From: Struthio camelus
Taxonomy: Eukaryota > Chordata > Aves > Struthioniformes > Struthionidae
Assembly (NCBI RefSeq): GCF_040807025.1
Contig: NC_090982.1
Span: 52,683,112-52,747,111 of the forward strand
Reading direction: 5' to 3'
DNA: 64,000 nt
The translations under genes and the position numbers were made by a program. Under the pieces are notes generated by a model. That model worked only from the letters and a program-made list of their open reading frames with translations, was not told the origin of the DNA and made no database searches. Shown here one piece after another: positions 43,501-58,500 of the stretch (positions are counted from its first letter, which is position 1; each line of letters starts with the position of its first letter).

Positions 43501-46500
43501 TTATACCCTGCAGAATCAATCACTTCTTCAAAAAAAAGGAAAAACCATCATTCTACACAAGAGGCTGACAGTAATAAATATTTCAGTCTAGAAAACAATC
43601 TCTCTTACGTAGAAGAAATAATTATCCATGCTTTATGCCAATTAAAAGACATCAAACAAATACAACAGTGGGAAAACTAGGCAACAAAAAAGATCACAGA
43701 TCAAGAATCCAGTAGAGACCTCCGCAAAGTTCAAGAACATTTGTGTGATTTAATCTATCGTTATCGCTTTCTCCAAAGGGAAAAAGAGAAGGAGGGATGA
43801 TACTGATACCATCACATCGCACATGGAACATGATCTTGTCTTCTCAGTTTGTTTTTGGATCAAACTGAAAACACCTGTGATAACGGAGCAGTGGTTTTAT
43901 TTTACAGTAACTATAATCGAAGAGTGGCATAACCTAAATAACACCTAGCTATCTTATATCTAGTACTATAGAAAAAAAAGATCATTTAATTAAAGTATGA
44001 AATGTACAATTTTGTTCCATGGGAATGTATGCATCTGATACAGCCACATCTTTTAGGTATCAAATATAATAAAACCTTCTTGTTAATATGGGTATCAATA
44101 CCTAAACATGCTTCTACTGAGAAGCTGGTCCTTACGGGTGATCACACCCTGACTATGCAATATTCTCTGTGCTACAAACGCATTAAGCTCTGCATTTGTA
44201 TCTCAAAAAACGATAGGGGGTTTCGAGGCAAGGAGAGTTTAGGCTGCTAGAAATGCAGAAAGAAAACCAAACGTAAATCCAGAACTAGGACACTACTGAA
44301 ATATACTGCTCTTCCCCCTTGCCCGTCTCCCCTTCCAGACTCTGCTTATGTCTCATAAACCACTTGTGGTGCAACCTCCAAAACACATTTGGAAATGCAT
44401 ATATACTGGACCTGATAAATACTGGCACAGTTAGTATCTGAAAAGACTGCTTCCAATGTGTTAAAATAATTTTAAAAGCAATTCATTACAGGCAGCTAGT
44501 TGGAGTGCTTCAAGCCTCCAGATAAAAGGATCGCGCCAGAAGCCCTGGAAGTCGGCAGCTAGTGTTATTTTAGCCCACAGAATTTCCAGGAGAGAGAGAG
44601 GAGGGGAAAAAAAAGAATTAAAACAAGAACATAAGTTAAGCCTAAAACAGAGGCCATATGAAAGAAAAGCCAGTAAGAATAGCTAACTTACTTGGTACAC
44701 CTGAATTTTATGCTTCCAGCAAGACTGTTACGATAGGCTGTTTTTCATTTTAGTGTTTGTACAGACGATGGTTGCAGTTCGTGCACAGCGCCGGCCAGCC
44801 CCCTTTCTGACGTGATGACACAGCGGTGCCGAGCAGAGCGCTCCTCCAGCAGCAGGAAGTACAGCCGCTCCACTTCCGTAACAGCCGGCTGCTGCTGCCT
44901 GCGTCTGGGGCAGGGCAATTTAAGCAAAATTGCTCAACTAAAATTGCTGATTCAGAAGCAGACATAGGACCTGCTGCCCTCTACATGGCACACTTCTTTG
45001 TATCTGATGTGCCACCGTAAGTGCAAATAAACAAAACTCATCTTCAGCTTCCCATCTAACTTCTGAACGTGGCTTCTTCACATTCCCCCATTCAGCACTA
45101 CTGCTGCCAAGCTGACAGCGTGCAGACACATAGCAAAAGTCACAGAAGAAACATCCATCACAATGGCATAACTCAAGAAAGTAGCTACTTTTAACTTTCA
45201 AGGAGCAGTATTCATTTTCCACCTTTTGAGTTAACAATACTGATGCTGAGGGAAGAAACCTGTTAGTTTCCCATAAACAAGATTAGTATTTTTATCAGAA
45301 GTTTATGGGCAAAGCCCTAAATTCTAACACGATTGTCCAAACACCCAAAGCAACTAAACGTTACTAATCAAAAGGAAATGAGATAGCTGCACCAGTTAAG
45401 GCTACGAGAATTTGACCGATCAGGACTGCTATTTTTAAGCATAACAAATCCAAATACTTTATATTAACTTAGAATTTAAAAGGCGCAATTGGAAGCTTCT
45501 TGAAATACCAATAGTGACTTTGTCTTTAATTTTATTTTTTATACAATCAAATTATCAATACCTGTACTCCAGGAGTTTTTTCTTTTTTAATGAAAAAAAA
45601 AACCCTAATAAACACTTCAAACATTTTTTCATATCAGTCTCTATCCTCTCTATCTCAAAGGAAAAAGAAACAAAAGGTCAAGCAGAGAAAGGAAGTTGGG
45701 ATGGAGAACACCCAGAGATATGACACAGACTGACAAGGAAAATATCCTGTTTTTCTTAGCGAAGTACAGGTTTTTTTGTTAAATGACTCTAATACCATTA
45801 CAATTTTTGGCTTTTCCAATAGTCTCCTGACCAGAGGCTTGCTTTACAGCCCTGCTTTTCAAAAGCAAAGATTGTCTCTCTGGTGACTGAAGCTACATCC
45901 TGTAACTTTACACAACGGCAGCTGCTCCATGCAGAAGGCAGCTTCCGCACTCCTACGACTTCCACTTTCTGATCCACGCGCCTCTGCTACCAACAAAACC
46001 AGCATGAACCTCCACAACTCTCAGAGGTAACTGACGCAATTCTAGTATTTTCCAAGTACAAGCTTACCTGTCGGCAAGGGTTGTGAGGGCAGCTCACAGG
46101 AAACAGCCCCAGGATTTGCCACAGTCTTGCTACAAAGCACCTACAAATTGAGGATCTTCATGCCATGATGTTCACCCTGCCTACAGAGAACCTGAAACAG
46201 AGGTTCTCAGATGGGCCACTTAAATCTTTTTCAAGACAGCAATAAATTTACGCATTTCTGCTGCTCTTCCAAATCAACTACATGACTTCAGATGTTTTCT
46301 ATTCAGAAATGCCTTCTTTCAAAATAATGTGTCTGTACAAAGATCACAAAAATAAAAATTTCATGACAGTTAAGTAGGGAATGGAGCAAAGAAAAAATCC
46401 CAACAATATACTGTCAGTAGGAACCACCTTTAACAACAATCTTGATATTTAAACTTGTGACAGACTTTGCAGTGCGCTGCAGAAATATCAGTAACTTTGC

Positions 46501-49500
46501 TCAAAGTTCTTCCCTTTCTTCTTGTTTTATTGTCTAATGCACAACAAGACAGCAGACTTAATTCCCCCTTTAGAAATAGCGTTAATTTGGATGACATCTG
46601 GAAGTAAGTAACCTTAAGTTTCTTAAATGTTTTAGATCAAAGATCCTCCTTAGAAAATACTCAAGTCTAGTGAAGTCTAAAATAAAAATAATTCTTACAG
46701 AACTTCCACTGTTGTTGAATCCTCCCAGTACTCCTTCAATAAATTTATCCATGAAAGTTGTATGGGAAAACGTGTCAAGGAGACAGGCGATGGAAGCTAG
46801 CCAGACCGTTCCGTGGGAAAAAGAGCATCAACAGGGCATGCTGACCCATAGTCATGCGGCTGAGCCCACGCCAGTGTGGCGCTGCACCTGGGCTTTGAAT
46901 CGGAAGCAGCAATGAGCTCAATATGCTTGCTGCGCATGTGTGTAGTCCATTAAAACCTCACATAGGGCCCCCTCCCGGCGCTCCTCACCCTGGACCGAAG
47001 CTCAGCGGTGCCAGGGACTCTCCCGCTCCGTTATTGCCTTGATTGGGAAATCGCTGGGGAACCCCTGCTCAGACACAGAGGTAATAAACGCCCAGTACCG
47101 ACCCTAGTGCGCTTTGCGTTTGTGTATCTGTCCCTGCCGGGAGTCCAGACGGTGTCCCCGCCTCACTGTTACAGATGGCGTATTACAGACAAAGATGCTC
47201 ACTTCACTAAGCCAGCAACAAAAAGAAAAGTTTTGTTCATTAAGAGCAATGCCAAAAACCTCTTACATAAAAAGCAGTAAAACTTCATTCTGTATCAATA
47301 TAATTACCATACAAGAACAGGGGGCAGCAATGACCTCCTCCTTTGCACACCGTGGTAGTTAATGAATACTCCTAATTACCATAACATTACTTGAATTTTA
47401 ATTTTTTTCATTTCATTTATCTGACTGAGTCCTGTATAAGACACACGCCCCCCTGAAGATACCCTGATATGAAATAATAGTCACCCAGAACTTCACATCA
47501 AAAACAAAAGAAAGGCTTGTGATAGTTTGTTCTAAAGCAAAAAGAGCAAAGAGCATCAGAAAGAAGCCAGCACATCTATTTCAATTAAATATCTTTAAAT
47601 TACTCATTTAGATTTCCATTTTACAGAAACTGGGTACATCAGGTTTGCCTATTCAACTCTCCAGGTGCCCTTACGAAAACACAAAGGCAGTACAAACATA
47701 AAACAAAACAGACTAGAGAAGCAGCGCTTCTTTCTTCTCACACATCCACAGCCAAGTAAAACACCCGCAAGAGGAAACAGAACAGAAGCATTACATAAGT
47801 ACTAGCTGCCATGCCAGGAACTTGAGAGTAAAACAATAGAGAACAGGGACAAACTTAAGACGCAAAGAATGGTGGTCTGGATATATACTGTTGAACAAAA
47901 AAGGAAGCCAGGCAGATAAACGCTGCCTCTTAGGAGCATTCCCCATCATAAGATATAGCTACAGGAGAATTAAACTACGTGGTATTAGTCAGGCATTAAG
48001 CAATAACAAGCATTCATCACACACTATGTTTCTGTGGTTTTAAACTCAGAAATACAGACAGTCCAAGCAGAAGAAAGGACATCACTTATTATCATTTACT
48101 AACAGAAGGAATGACGAGTTAGACCATAAGGCAGCAAATAAACCCCGATTATTTAATTCGGCATAAGTAAAAAATAAGTAACTAGAGTAAGAGCAGGTTA
48201 AAAGAATGACCAGTACTAGGCCAAGCAACTTAAAACAACAACAACAACGGCTACAGATTTCAAAGAAGTTAGAAACTTATCTTGGATAAGTTCATAGGAA
48301 GTATTACTGACCAAGGAACTACATAAGGAGTCCAACAAGATTTCACACTCAGAACACAGGAATGTTACAGCAGGGAAAAAAAAAAAATACTCCCAAAGTC
48401 ATCTAAAAACTGGTGGAATGTTTTTGATTGTATTGAAACATTTGATTTATTTTTGCTACAAAAGAGAAAAGGCTGTTGCAGAAATATTTCCTTTCAAATC
48501 CCTGTAAAATTTTTATTGTGAATAGACAGCTTTTAGAAATATCAAAGGGAGAAAAAGTGGGGCAGAAAAAAGTGCAGCTAGCCAAATGTTTTTGTTTTTT
48601 GAAAAGCAGAAGTGACTGAAAGTGTATATGCATATAAATACACACATTGTCTGACCCCATCCCACCACACAGCAAAATCAGGGCAATGAATCTATGCATT
48701 TCACTCTACTTTAAACAACACTATAGCATCTCAGAAGACTTAAAATTAAAAGTAATAATTAAAAGAAAACTTGGTGTAATTGAAGAAAAGCAGTCATGGA
48801 CAAGTGGGAAATAAAAAGTTTAAATTTAAAATACCTATTGATTAAAAGTCAATAGTAGACAGCCTAAGGTAAATACATTTATAATACATAATTTTCACTG
48901 TTATTTATTATTTTGGAATGTCACAGAAACTGGAAAAGCATCAAATACTGGAGGAAACATGTAGCCTAGACTTTCATAACCTAATATAAAGCAATTCCTG
49001 ATGATTACATGACTTTATGTTTTTCCCCCCATTATACTACACTACTATTCTTATCCTTAATAACATCACTCAAAAATGTTTCTTGGGTGTTTAATGTGAA
49101 ACTTATGCTTATAATAGAAATAAAAAACATACAGGAAAAAAACTAACTCTTAAAGATATATATATTAGTTAGCAAGCTATATGTGAGCTTGCACTGAATT
49201 ATGCAGCAGGAGACCAATACGCAGAAACATACTTTAGAGAGTCCTTCTCTGTACAGCTGCCATGGAACTACACAGGGAGCACCGCTTCCAGCTTAACTGA
49301 AATCAGAAAGGCACCGACAAAGTTGTTCCCTTGCTGAAGGGAACAAAGAAAAGCAACAAAAATTTTCTGGATCTGTTTAGTGATGGACAAAAGCATTGAA
49401 AGAAAGGGACAGAGTTCATATTTTTGTGTCCTTCTTCACTGAGTAGAAAGAAAAATAATTATCTAGGCAGCATAAAAGTGTCTTTAAGAGTATTATTTTA

Positions 49501-52500
49501 CAAAAGAATTAATTAAGAAAGTGAAAAATGCCATTCAAAAGGAGAAACACTTCCAGCTGATAAGATCTATGAGGTACAGAAGTTTCTCAGGGAAAGCAGT
49601 GCTTCAAATGCTGGGACATCTCCAAGCGTAGAAAAAACACAAAACAGTGATTACCAGTTACAGTCATCAGTTCACGGGTAGCCACCATAAGAAAATGTAT
49701 TTTCAGCCCCTTAGTTCAATGCCTCCCAAGACCTCAGCTTGCTTAAAGCTGTAATCCCTCCTTCTCTTCAGGAAATATCAACAGCACTTACAGCATGAGA
49801 GTCATGTTTATGCCTCTTAACGCTAACTTCCTGAATGACCGAACCAAGCCAGGGACTATGAAAGCAGACAAAGAAAGTTATCGATGTTTTGATCTCATCA
49901 GGTCCTGCTGAATAAACAGGATCCAAACACATGAATACCCAAGGGTGAAAAAAAAAAACATAGCCCCATAAGACAAATTAAGTTTGCTACTGCTATTTAA
50001 GAGACTGGATTTTTTTTTTTTTAAATAATTAAGAGATTACCAAAGAATACAAGAAAAAAAAAGCGTAATCGAAAGACTATTTCTCCAAGAAGGCAATACT
50101 GCCTGTTTGAATGCCTGTCTTTCATTTCAATTCACTAAGATTTCTAGCAAGACGTGAAGAACACTCCTCGTGTTACTGAATCCTGGTAAACACCAGCTGC
50201 TTTCTATACCATTACAGGGGCTGAAGTTACATGATATAGTCTTCCCTTTTTAAAAAGAGACCCTTTTCTTAATTGCGCGTTACCTTGGTGGTAGAAGGTG
50301 CTCCACTTGTCTGTGTTTTGGGGGGCTGACTGACACTAGCACTTGCTGATTTCTTCTGCAAAATAAAAGAAAGAGAGAACAAATGTTAGAACTTTTGATG
50401 AAGAAAGAGAAAAGCCAAGTAAAATTCTGTATTAAAGAACAATTCTCTTAGGAGTCCATTAGGACATGCTATGCACCATCGAGTCATCCAGAAATAAATC
50501 CTCCTAAATAACTTTAATTCATGCAGTTATTTCAGATAGTTTTGCCAAGATCAGAATGGGCTGAGTTCTTTTGTACTGTTTTAAGCAGTACATATAAATC
50601 TATGCTATTTCCTGCAGCACAGAGACTTATTTTAATTAGCAGTTAAACCAACAGTAATCACATATAAGAAGTGACAATTTAGGGGTCAGAATTTAATAAA
50701 AAGTTGTCAATGACAATACAACGGGTAAGCTACTGCTGCACAGAAATAATTTAAATGACAATGCAGAAGCTAACATTACAGATCAAGCAGGGAAGCAAAT
50801 ATACAAAACTCAGGGCAAAATGTTGGCTTTTCTGGTTTAATAAATACACTTCCAGTGAAACAAAAACATTACATGTCCTTTGAGGCTCCAGTTTTGTACC
50901 AAAGCAATTCCATTATTAGGAAGTATCACTAAGTATCACTGGGACAACTCAGTGACTGCTGAAATCAGATCTAATGAAGACTACAAAAATCAGCTATTAG
51001 TAATAAATAGAGCAAAAAGCATTAGATTTTTGGAGGCAGCAGACGGATGAGACCTATTCATTTTCTCTAGTAAGTAGAAGATCCACTGTTCTCTGCAAGC
51101 ATGAAAGTCTGTAGAACAGTAATTCAGAGGTCCAACAAGCAAACTAGCATTGAGACTCAGAAGCACCAGCTTTCAAGCAATAAGACAGACACTCGAGACT
51201 GCAGAAGATCGGTAGTCTCAGGCCTCTCTTTCATTAAGTTAATTGCCATCTCATGTTCTCCTTCTGATGTCGCTTTAAAAACAGCAGGGAATCTCTCTTA
51301 CATAAAGAAAGCTGCACATTCAAGATTAAAGCAGAACTCCTCTGCATAGTCAAACTCTGGTCAGAGCCTTGCCAGGGGACCATATTCTGTTCCCGTGTAC
51401 GTAAGATTAACATCACAAAAATGTGACCCAACGCCACGGATTCTGACGCATCAAGTATGAAATTTCCCTCAAAGATTTCATGCTTAAGATTGATCACACT
51501 GAGAACAGTGACATCCAAATAAGACACTACATAATACTGCAAAAACTAACGTCATGGTGTTTTCCCTTTTCCCCATTATAATCCACCTCTTCCAGTCCCT
51601 TAAGAAAATAGTGGTTTTCTAGTTCTACGTGACAACGTTCCTAAAGGCACGTGAGGAAGCATGATGTATTACAGTTTTGTAGAGGCAGTACAGGGATGAA
51701 GAACATCCTGGATTTTCTCTCTGATATAGTGGATTAAAGATTCATTAGTGAGTATTAGCCACAAAACTTGGCATTCAACTTTTAAATAAGTTATTAAATT
51801 GTTGAAAGAACACAAGATTTAAGTGCTATTTACTTATAAGCCCTTCTATTTCCAAAAGAAAAAAAATGCTCAAAGAGAACAGCTATTTTAAGAACCACCA
51901 ATACTGTGAATGTGACTTCAGTATATTGCCTTTATGGTTCTCAATGTCTGTGCCACAGCCAGCTGAAATTACAACCTTTGGTTCAGAAGTTGTCAATAAC
52001 ACTTAGATGGTGTTCAAAACTTACTTTTGGTTTCCAGTATGTTTGACATAACTTACAGAAGTAGTTTTTATGATTCCAGCCAACACAAGCAAACATTTCA
52101 AGCACGAGCCTTTTTTTTTCCTTCCAGCCTAAACTAGAAACAGTAAAAAAACCCTTGCTCTGAGCATAAGCCTAATTATATTAACCAATTAAACAATATG
52201 AGGAAAAAATGACTAATACCATGAAACACAGAAACGTTAGCAAGTGAAACAGGGATAAAGCTGGGACAGAGAGAAATAATAAGAAGCAGCAGAAAATAAA
52301 TCGTTCTTCTCTGGAGTAGTGAAAGGCTACCTGGAGGTAAATTATGTGGACATTTAGACTACACCGCCAAAACAGTATTCTTATTGGATATTAAACATGA
52401 TAGGCTAAACACAGTTATGTATTTTAGTTCCCAGCGCCAGCTTTTGAAAGCAACTTCTTTGGTGCCTACCCCTTAATACATTTATAAAAGGAGAAAAATC

Positions 52501-55500
52501 AGCAACATTCTGCTACTAGGCTCATCCTCCTCTCAGACTTGCTAAAATAATGATGTTAGGTACTTCCCAATGTCTTCCCCACAACGCTCCCTCCAGGCAA
52601 ACTAGCTCTCACACCCCTTCTCCAACAAACGAATCGGTGCTGTCCCCATCTTCACCCCCTTCTAGAAGCAGAAGGAATAATTTTTTTTTTGGGTGACAGT
52701 CTCAGCCCCAATCAGCTGGAGGAAGAACCATCTTGCAGCTGTATCAGGTTCCTCAGCCTGGTAACAGAGCTAACGAAGTACCACAGCACAGCTTCCTTAC
52801 GAAGCAAGCAGCCCGACGAGAATTGCGTGTGAAGGAATAAAAGCTGTGGCATACACGTACTTACAAAGTCTACTCTTTATTATTAGCAGTGGCTTTAAAA
52901 CAAAGAAGCAAAACACTATGTTCGAAACAGAACTTTAATTCCCCCATGTTTAATAAAGCGGACATAAGATAAACATCCCTTTGATAAATTTGCTAGATTT
53001 TCCCAGTGAAGAAATGCAATAGAGTGGTGGCCAGAAATACTGATTAAATGTTCATAATTACTGGACTATACCACTTAATTGTTCATTATCATTTTGCAAC
53101 GAAAAGAAAGAGAGTTCAGTTGTTTTCTTTTAAGACAAAGAAAATCTCATGAGGAAAGAATGCCCCATCTCTGCTCTGGAAATGCCTGCAACTACCCCCT
53201 AAGCAGTATTTCGGCCTCAGTCTTTCGATTCAACAGCTGCTTGACCAGCAATCAGGCTCCAATTCTTCCTCCGGCGTGAAGAATCTTGCATCATAACTAC
53301 TCACACCGAACACAAAAAGTTAACCGAAATAGTGTTATTTTAAAACTACTTATTGCACCTGGGCCAAAGAAAAATCAAAACGGAAGGGGAAAAGAGGCAA
53401 ACAAAGAAGCACTTTACTTATCAAAAACATTTCACTCTTCTATTTATTGATTTGTCTTATCTCCCTATGGCCACTAGATGTCCCTTGAGCTTCAGCACCA
53501 GACAGATTGCTACTTCCCTTCTTTGTTAGAAACGCAGGGACTCATCTCACCTCATTTCAGCAAACGAGATGGGTATCTACGTTTCCTCTCCAGGGCACAC
53601 AGTGAGCCAAACCACCCTGCAGAGAGGTCTTTTTCTCTCATTAACTATTCAAGGAACATAGAGATCTAATTTAGTGCGACTTTTTTGATCAAATGAAAAA
53701 TATGAATACATTTGTAATTGTGCACAGACAGAACATTTTTAGGGAGATACTGATCCTTTTGTTTACTGATTTCTTTTAAAAGAGGGATGAATTAAATTCT
53801 GAACTTCTAGAACGATACCCGTAACATTGCAGCATCTTATTAACAGCCTGTGTTTCTCCCACTACATAACCTCAAATTATTATCAGTAAATCAGGATGTT
53901 GCTGAAGCAAAGCTGCATTCTGAGACCTGGAAAGCACTGTATTTGGGGTTATGAGAAGAACTAAAGAACAAAAAAGCAGCAATACAGTTTAGAATAAAGA
54001 ATTTGTCACCAAATAATAAACAGGAAAAAAAAAAACAACCTCATAAATGTTCTAATCAAACAGCTACTTAAAAATCTCCATAACCGGAACCAATAATGGG
54101 CATCCTAACAAATCTTTACCACTCATACTATTTTTACTCGGCGTTGTTTTCCCGGACTCCAAGTAATCTAATGTTTGTTTAGGATAAGGAATCCTGTACT
54201 ACAAGCATTAGGATTAAAAAACATCACAGAAATCCAGAAGTTAAGTGTTAGAGCGAAGAATCAATTCTAAAAGGATAGTAACATTTCAACACCAATTGTC
54301 CCCATCATCCTTCCAAAATAAAGAACGTATTTCCTGCAATAAAGGATAATAAGCAAAACGAGCAGCACATATTTTGGTTTTACTGCTTGAAAACATGACT
54401 CTAAATGGTAGCGTTTGATAGGGACGGTCTTGTTTCATATCATATCCGGTCCCATTCTAAGCTGAGGCTTCAAGTTTCTAGCATATATAGCCTTGTTTTA
54501 CTTTTAGTACAGCATTTTTACATTCTGACACCTTGGTGATGCACAGACGAGATTTTTAGACTGCTATATAAGCTCCACTTAGTATTTCACTCTATGATAG
54601 CAGAAAGACAATAGCTCTTTCAAAATTATGTGCAGTTAATAACGCAAGCAGGATTAAATCCAATCATATGAATCATTTCAAAACACAGTAGGAGTGTCTT
54701 GGAGCTTTCTATATGCACATGTTAACCATATAATCACGCCCAATGGGAGTGTTTGGTTGGCATCAAAACTACAATTTATACATGTAATTAGGTACTGAAG
54801 TACACTTCAACCTGCAATGGGCATTGTCATATTTATGTATTTTTAAGTACAGTGCAACTTAATATTTCTACAATTAACTAATCTGAATAACAGCCGCCAG
54901 CTGAATTCTACCCTATCCCCTGTTTCTCCTACAAGCGTTATGTTTAACGCATACACTTCAAAGTTATCCTGTCTTGTTCCAAAATATTATTAAAATGAAA
55001 ATATTTAAAATATTATTAAAATGAAAGCTCAAGACTGTATCTAAAACCCAAACAGCCTTACTCCGAAATCCACAAAATGAATCACGACTGCCTAGCACTT
55101 CAGTATGCTTCATGGAAGATTAGGGCAGGATTAGGACTAGTACTTTAACCAGTTGAGCCCAGACTCCCATTAAAAAAAAAAAGTTCCACTTTTTTTTGCC
55201 ACCCCTTCTCTCCCCAAAGCAGCCCTCTGAAAGGGCAACACTGACATCAGTTTGCAATAACAGAACAGCAGGACCACGTGCTATCTTCCACTGCTGAAAC
55301 ACTGCTTGACTTCCACAGCAAGCAGAAGGCTTGCACTTGGGACCTCTGTGGTCTCCTCTGACTCGGATGCCACCAGAGCCCCATACCCTGCCACCCTCTG
55401 CCAACGGCCGGGGCAAGTTCAGAAGGGCAAGGGCACTACGAAGAGGCCTGGCGGATGCCAGCAGACTAACGAATTTAAATGGGGCGAGGAAGAGGGAGTG

Positions 55501-58500
55501 CCTGGCTCAGCACACACTTCACACCACCAGCGACTGCAACGTGAGACTCTCCGGGAAGCTCCCACTTATTATATATGTGCAAAGTGGCAAAGGGTAACAG
55601 ACAAGGCGCAACCTTCTCTTATCAAGCAAGAAGTGCCTTACTGGGTCAGGCCAAAGGTTCACCTATCCCATTTCCCTGTCTCCAAGAGTAGCCAACAGTG
55701 GATATAAAAAGATAAAAAAGATGTAAACAAGCAATTATAAAAGGGATTAAGGTTATACACCTCCCAAATAGTCTCAGAGATTGAAACATTTTGTCACTCA
55801 GGGACTTCTAAATTTCAAGGTATTTTATAAATTGCCTTGGGCTTCTCTTCAGTGAATTTGTTCCATATTCCCTTGAATTTGATCTTTTATTCTGAAATGC
55901 CTCCTTGGCGGAATATGAAGCTTAGAGTGAGCTGAAACTGGTGGAAAGGCACATGAAAGCTGAAGATGATGTCGAGATGAGGATAAAGAACATCAGTGGT
56001 CTCACATGAGCTAACACTTCACATGCAAAATCGTCAAAACCTTGGAATATTGGGAGGGAAGGAAAGGAAGTCTGCAGTTTCTTATGCTCACCCACTTTGC
56101 AATGGCACGCTGCAAACATCCGGACTCAGGACCATAATGTCAAAACACACTAAGCAAAGAGAAGGATGTATATGGGAAAACTGCAGCACATTACGCATTT
56201 ATACTGGGTTCCAGGTGCACCCCTGGAACATATGCAACAGCTTTAAGTGCATGAGCAACTACCAATTTGAACAAGAATCATTTCTTTTCTGTTAACATCT
56301 ACTACATGCACACAAGCAATAAAAATATTTCATTAAAGCAGATTTAGAATCTCAGTGGGTCCAAATGAGTTTAAAGTTCTGAAAATCAAGACAGGAAGAG
56401 TTAAGGTATACGCCCTTATGACTTGAACCTTTGTCCTTGGGCAGTGCATGACATGCCCATAACACACACACATCCTCTTTAAACTGTGTCAATAAAGAAC
56501 TGCCTTCATCTTCCTTATAATTACATGTTCTAACACGCTTAAGTTGTAATAGTCCGTCATTCCCTTTATAAAATCTTTTGCATATTCGTACAAGACATCA
56601 TTTACAGCTGTACATTCAGCTGCTCATCGTTACACTCACAGATTATGCATCTCTCAATCTAAAGCTGACCTGTCCCTGTGGCAACTAGATCCCTGAATCT
56701 CTCCACTTTTGAAGCTTGAGTAGCACAGCCGGAATGAGGCAAACTGGATTTAAGTACAGTATCTCTTTCCTTTGATAACATGCAAAGAGTAATCAAGCAG
56801 AGGGAATCGGTCTTTCCAAGGGAAGTACGGCCCTGTAAAGCAGGATACCAGACTCTGAGTGATTTGTTCTGAGCAAACTGTTCCAGTACCTCTCTAGTGC
56901 GCTAGACATAGCGATACCGAGCAGCAGTGTAACCAAAGTGCTCCCAGGTAACTGCCATTGGCTACTACAAAGGAGTAGAGTCACAATAAAATGGCAACGT
57001 AGCTCTAGGGCCACATCTTAGTTTTTGTTTTAGGAAACTGAAACACTAAATTTAGCATTTCAGAAGGAAGAAAGGGATCAACTAGAACCTGCAATACTGT
57101 GGTAAACTTTTTTTTTTTTTAATATATATATGCTTTTGGCTACTGAGCAAAAAAGGTAAGTGTGGACCCTTGGTAAGAGAAGGAGGAGGGAAGGACTGTG
57201 CGCATCTACTTCCCAGGCAGGACAGCCACCAAGCAGAACAGAGGCTACTGGATACTGCTGCTGAACTCACCTGCTTGCTACCTCTTCCAGTCAGCCATTC
57301 AGTACACTTTAGCTGCGTGATTCCAGCCATGTCAATGTACTAAAGTAAAATGGATTTCAAAAGCTTCATTTTTAAGTGAGGAGTAGGCATTAGCTGCCCG
57401 CTAAACTATACAGTGTCCGGGAAGAAAAGCCTTCTCTACAGTTCAAAAGGGAACATTCCCTGACTTCAATGGGTTCAGAATTTCCCCTCTAAGCTTTGAG
57501 GAAGCTACGCATCCCACCACTGTTTGCACCAGCCTGGGACTTGGTAACCTGGTTTCTTTTCTTTCCCACTGAACTGTTGGATCACCTTAAGTAAGCCAGT
57601 TCCAGCCCTGTGCTTCAGCTCCTCCTCTCCTCCCAATTTTATCTACGTCCTTCAAATCACGTTGCTCATCTGCTTTACACAATGTTTTGTACAATATGAG
57701 AGATAAGCACTAAAACATTGGAAAGTTAAAAAGTAAAATTACTCCCCACAGAAAAGGTCTTATAAACTTGTATAAAAAGTCTGTAGGTATGTAGTCATAG
57801 ATAAAGTGCACATGCACCCTGCAGAGATTATACATGATTCCAAAACTACAGTGTTATTAAAAAGCTTATCTTCAAATTGTAATTCCTAACTCTTTTCATG
57901 CATCATTTTATCGTACTATGATGCTAGAAACAGAAAAGTATTATTGAGCCATTTAATCTCCTTGTAGCTCTATGCAAGATAATGTCTTACCAAAGTAGAA
58001 TTTCTACTTATAGTAAACCTGCTGTGTTTTTTCCTAATCTAGCTGTAAGTCTCCAAGAAGGAAAGGCTTCCGTAAGCTTCTTTAGAAGCCTATTTCACAC
58101 CTCAATAGCATGCATTTCGAGTTCTCCTTGATGTTCTGGCTAATGCCTGTCTCCTACTCATATTTTTGTCAGCCTAATCAGTCCTACCTTTACTTTTCTA
58201 AGCTTTACTCCTTTTCTCTCCCTCCTTGAGGATTTATATATCCTAAACATCTGAAAGACAGGCTCATCTCTAGTTCTAAACTATGAACATACAGGCTTTT
58301 AAAAGCTTCCCTTCGGTATAAGATCTTCAAATTCCTGATCATTTTCATAATGCATTACCAAAACTTTTCTGATAGTGACAGGCGCACCCAGAACAAAGTA
58401 TTCTGGACATGGCTGCCTGCAGTCCTCTGCAGACATATTATAACTCTCTGCTTCAGAAATTTGATACTCCAGGATAACAAAAATTATCTCAGACTTTTAA

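Larger units (their letters stand above)
32526..50283 (-). other. CAST domain L intron (17.8 kb)
   Basis: This is the largest intron in the window. It holds a GC-richer block at 34.9-36.5 kb, two microsatellite stretches (38384-38432 and 39557-39617), a CpG-rich promoter-like patch at 44692-44940 and a probable solo LTR at 46759-47173. The rest is AT-rich sequence without recognised genes. Confidence 0.6.

Noticed and set aside
46069..46130. Minus-strand segment of 62 nt between a TTTGTAG acceptor and a GTAAGC donor
   Set aside because: Not a multiple of three and contains a stop in phase 0. Could only be a non-coding alternative exon.
55306..55707. 133-codon open frame on the plus strand
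   Set aside because: Its end lies inside a CR1 remnant and the peptide has no family resemblance; a chance frame in GC-richer sequence.
57461..57474. CTGACTTCAATGGG motif resembling an old reptile-bird repeat
   Set aside because: Too short to assign to a family with confidence.
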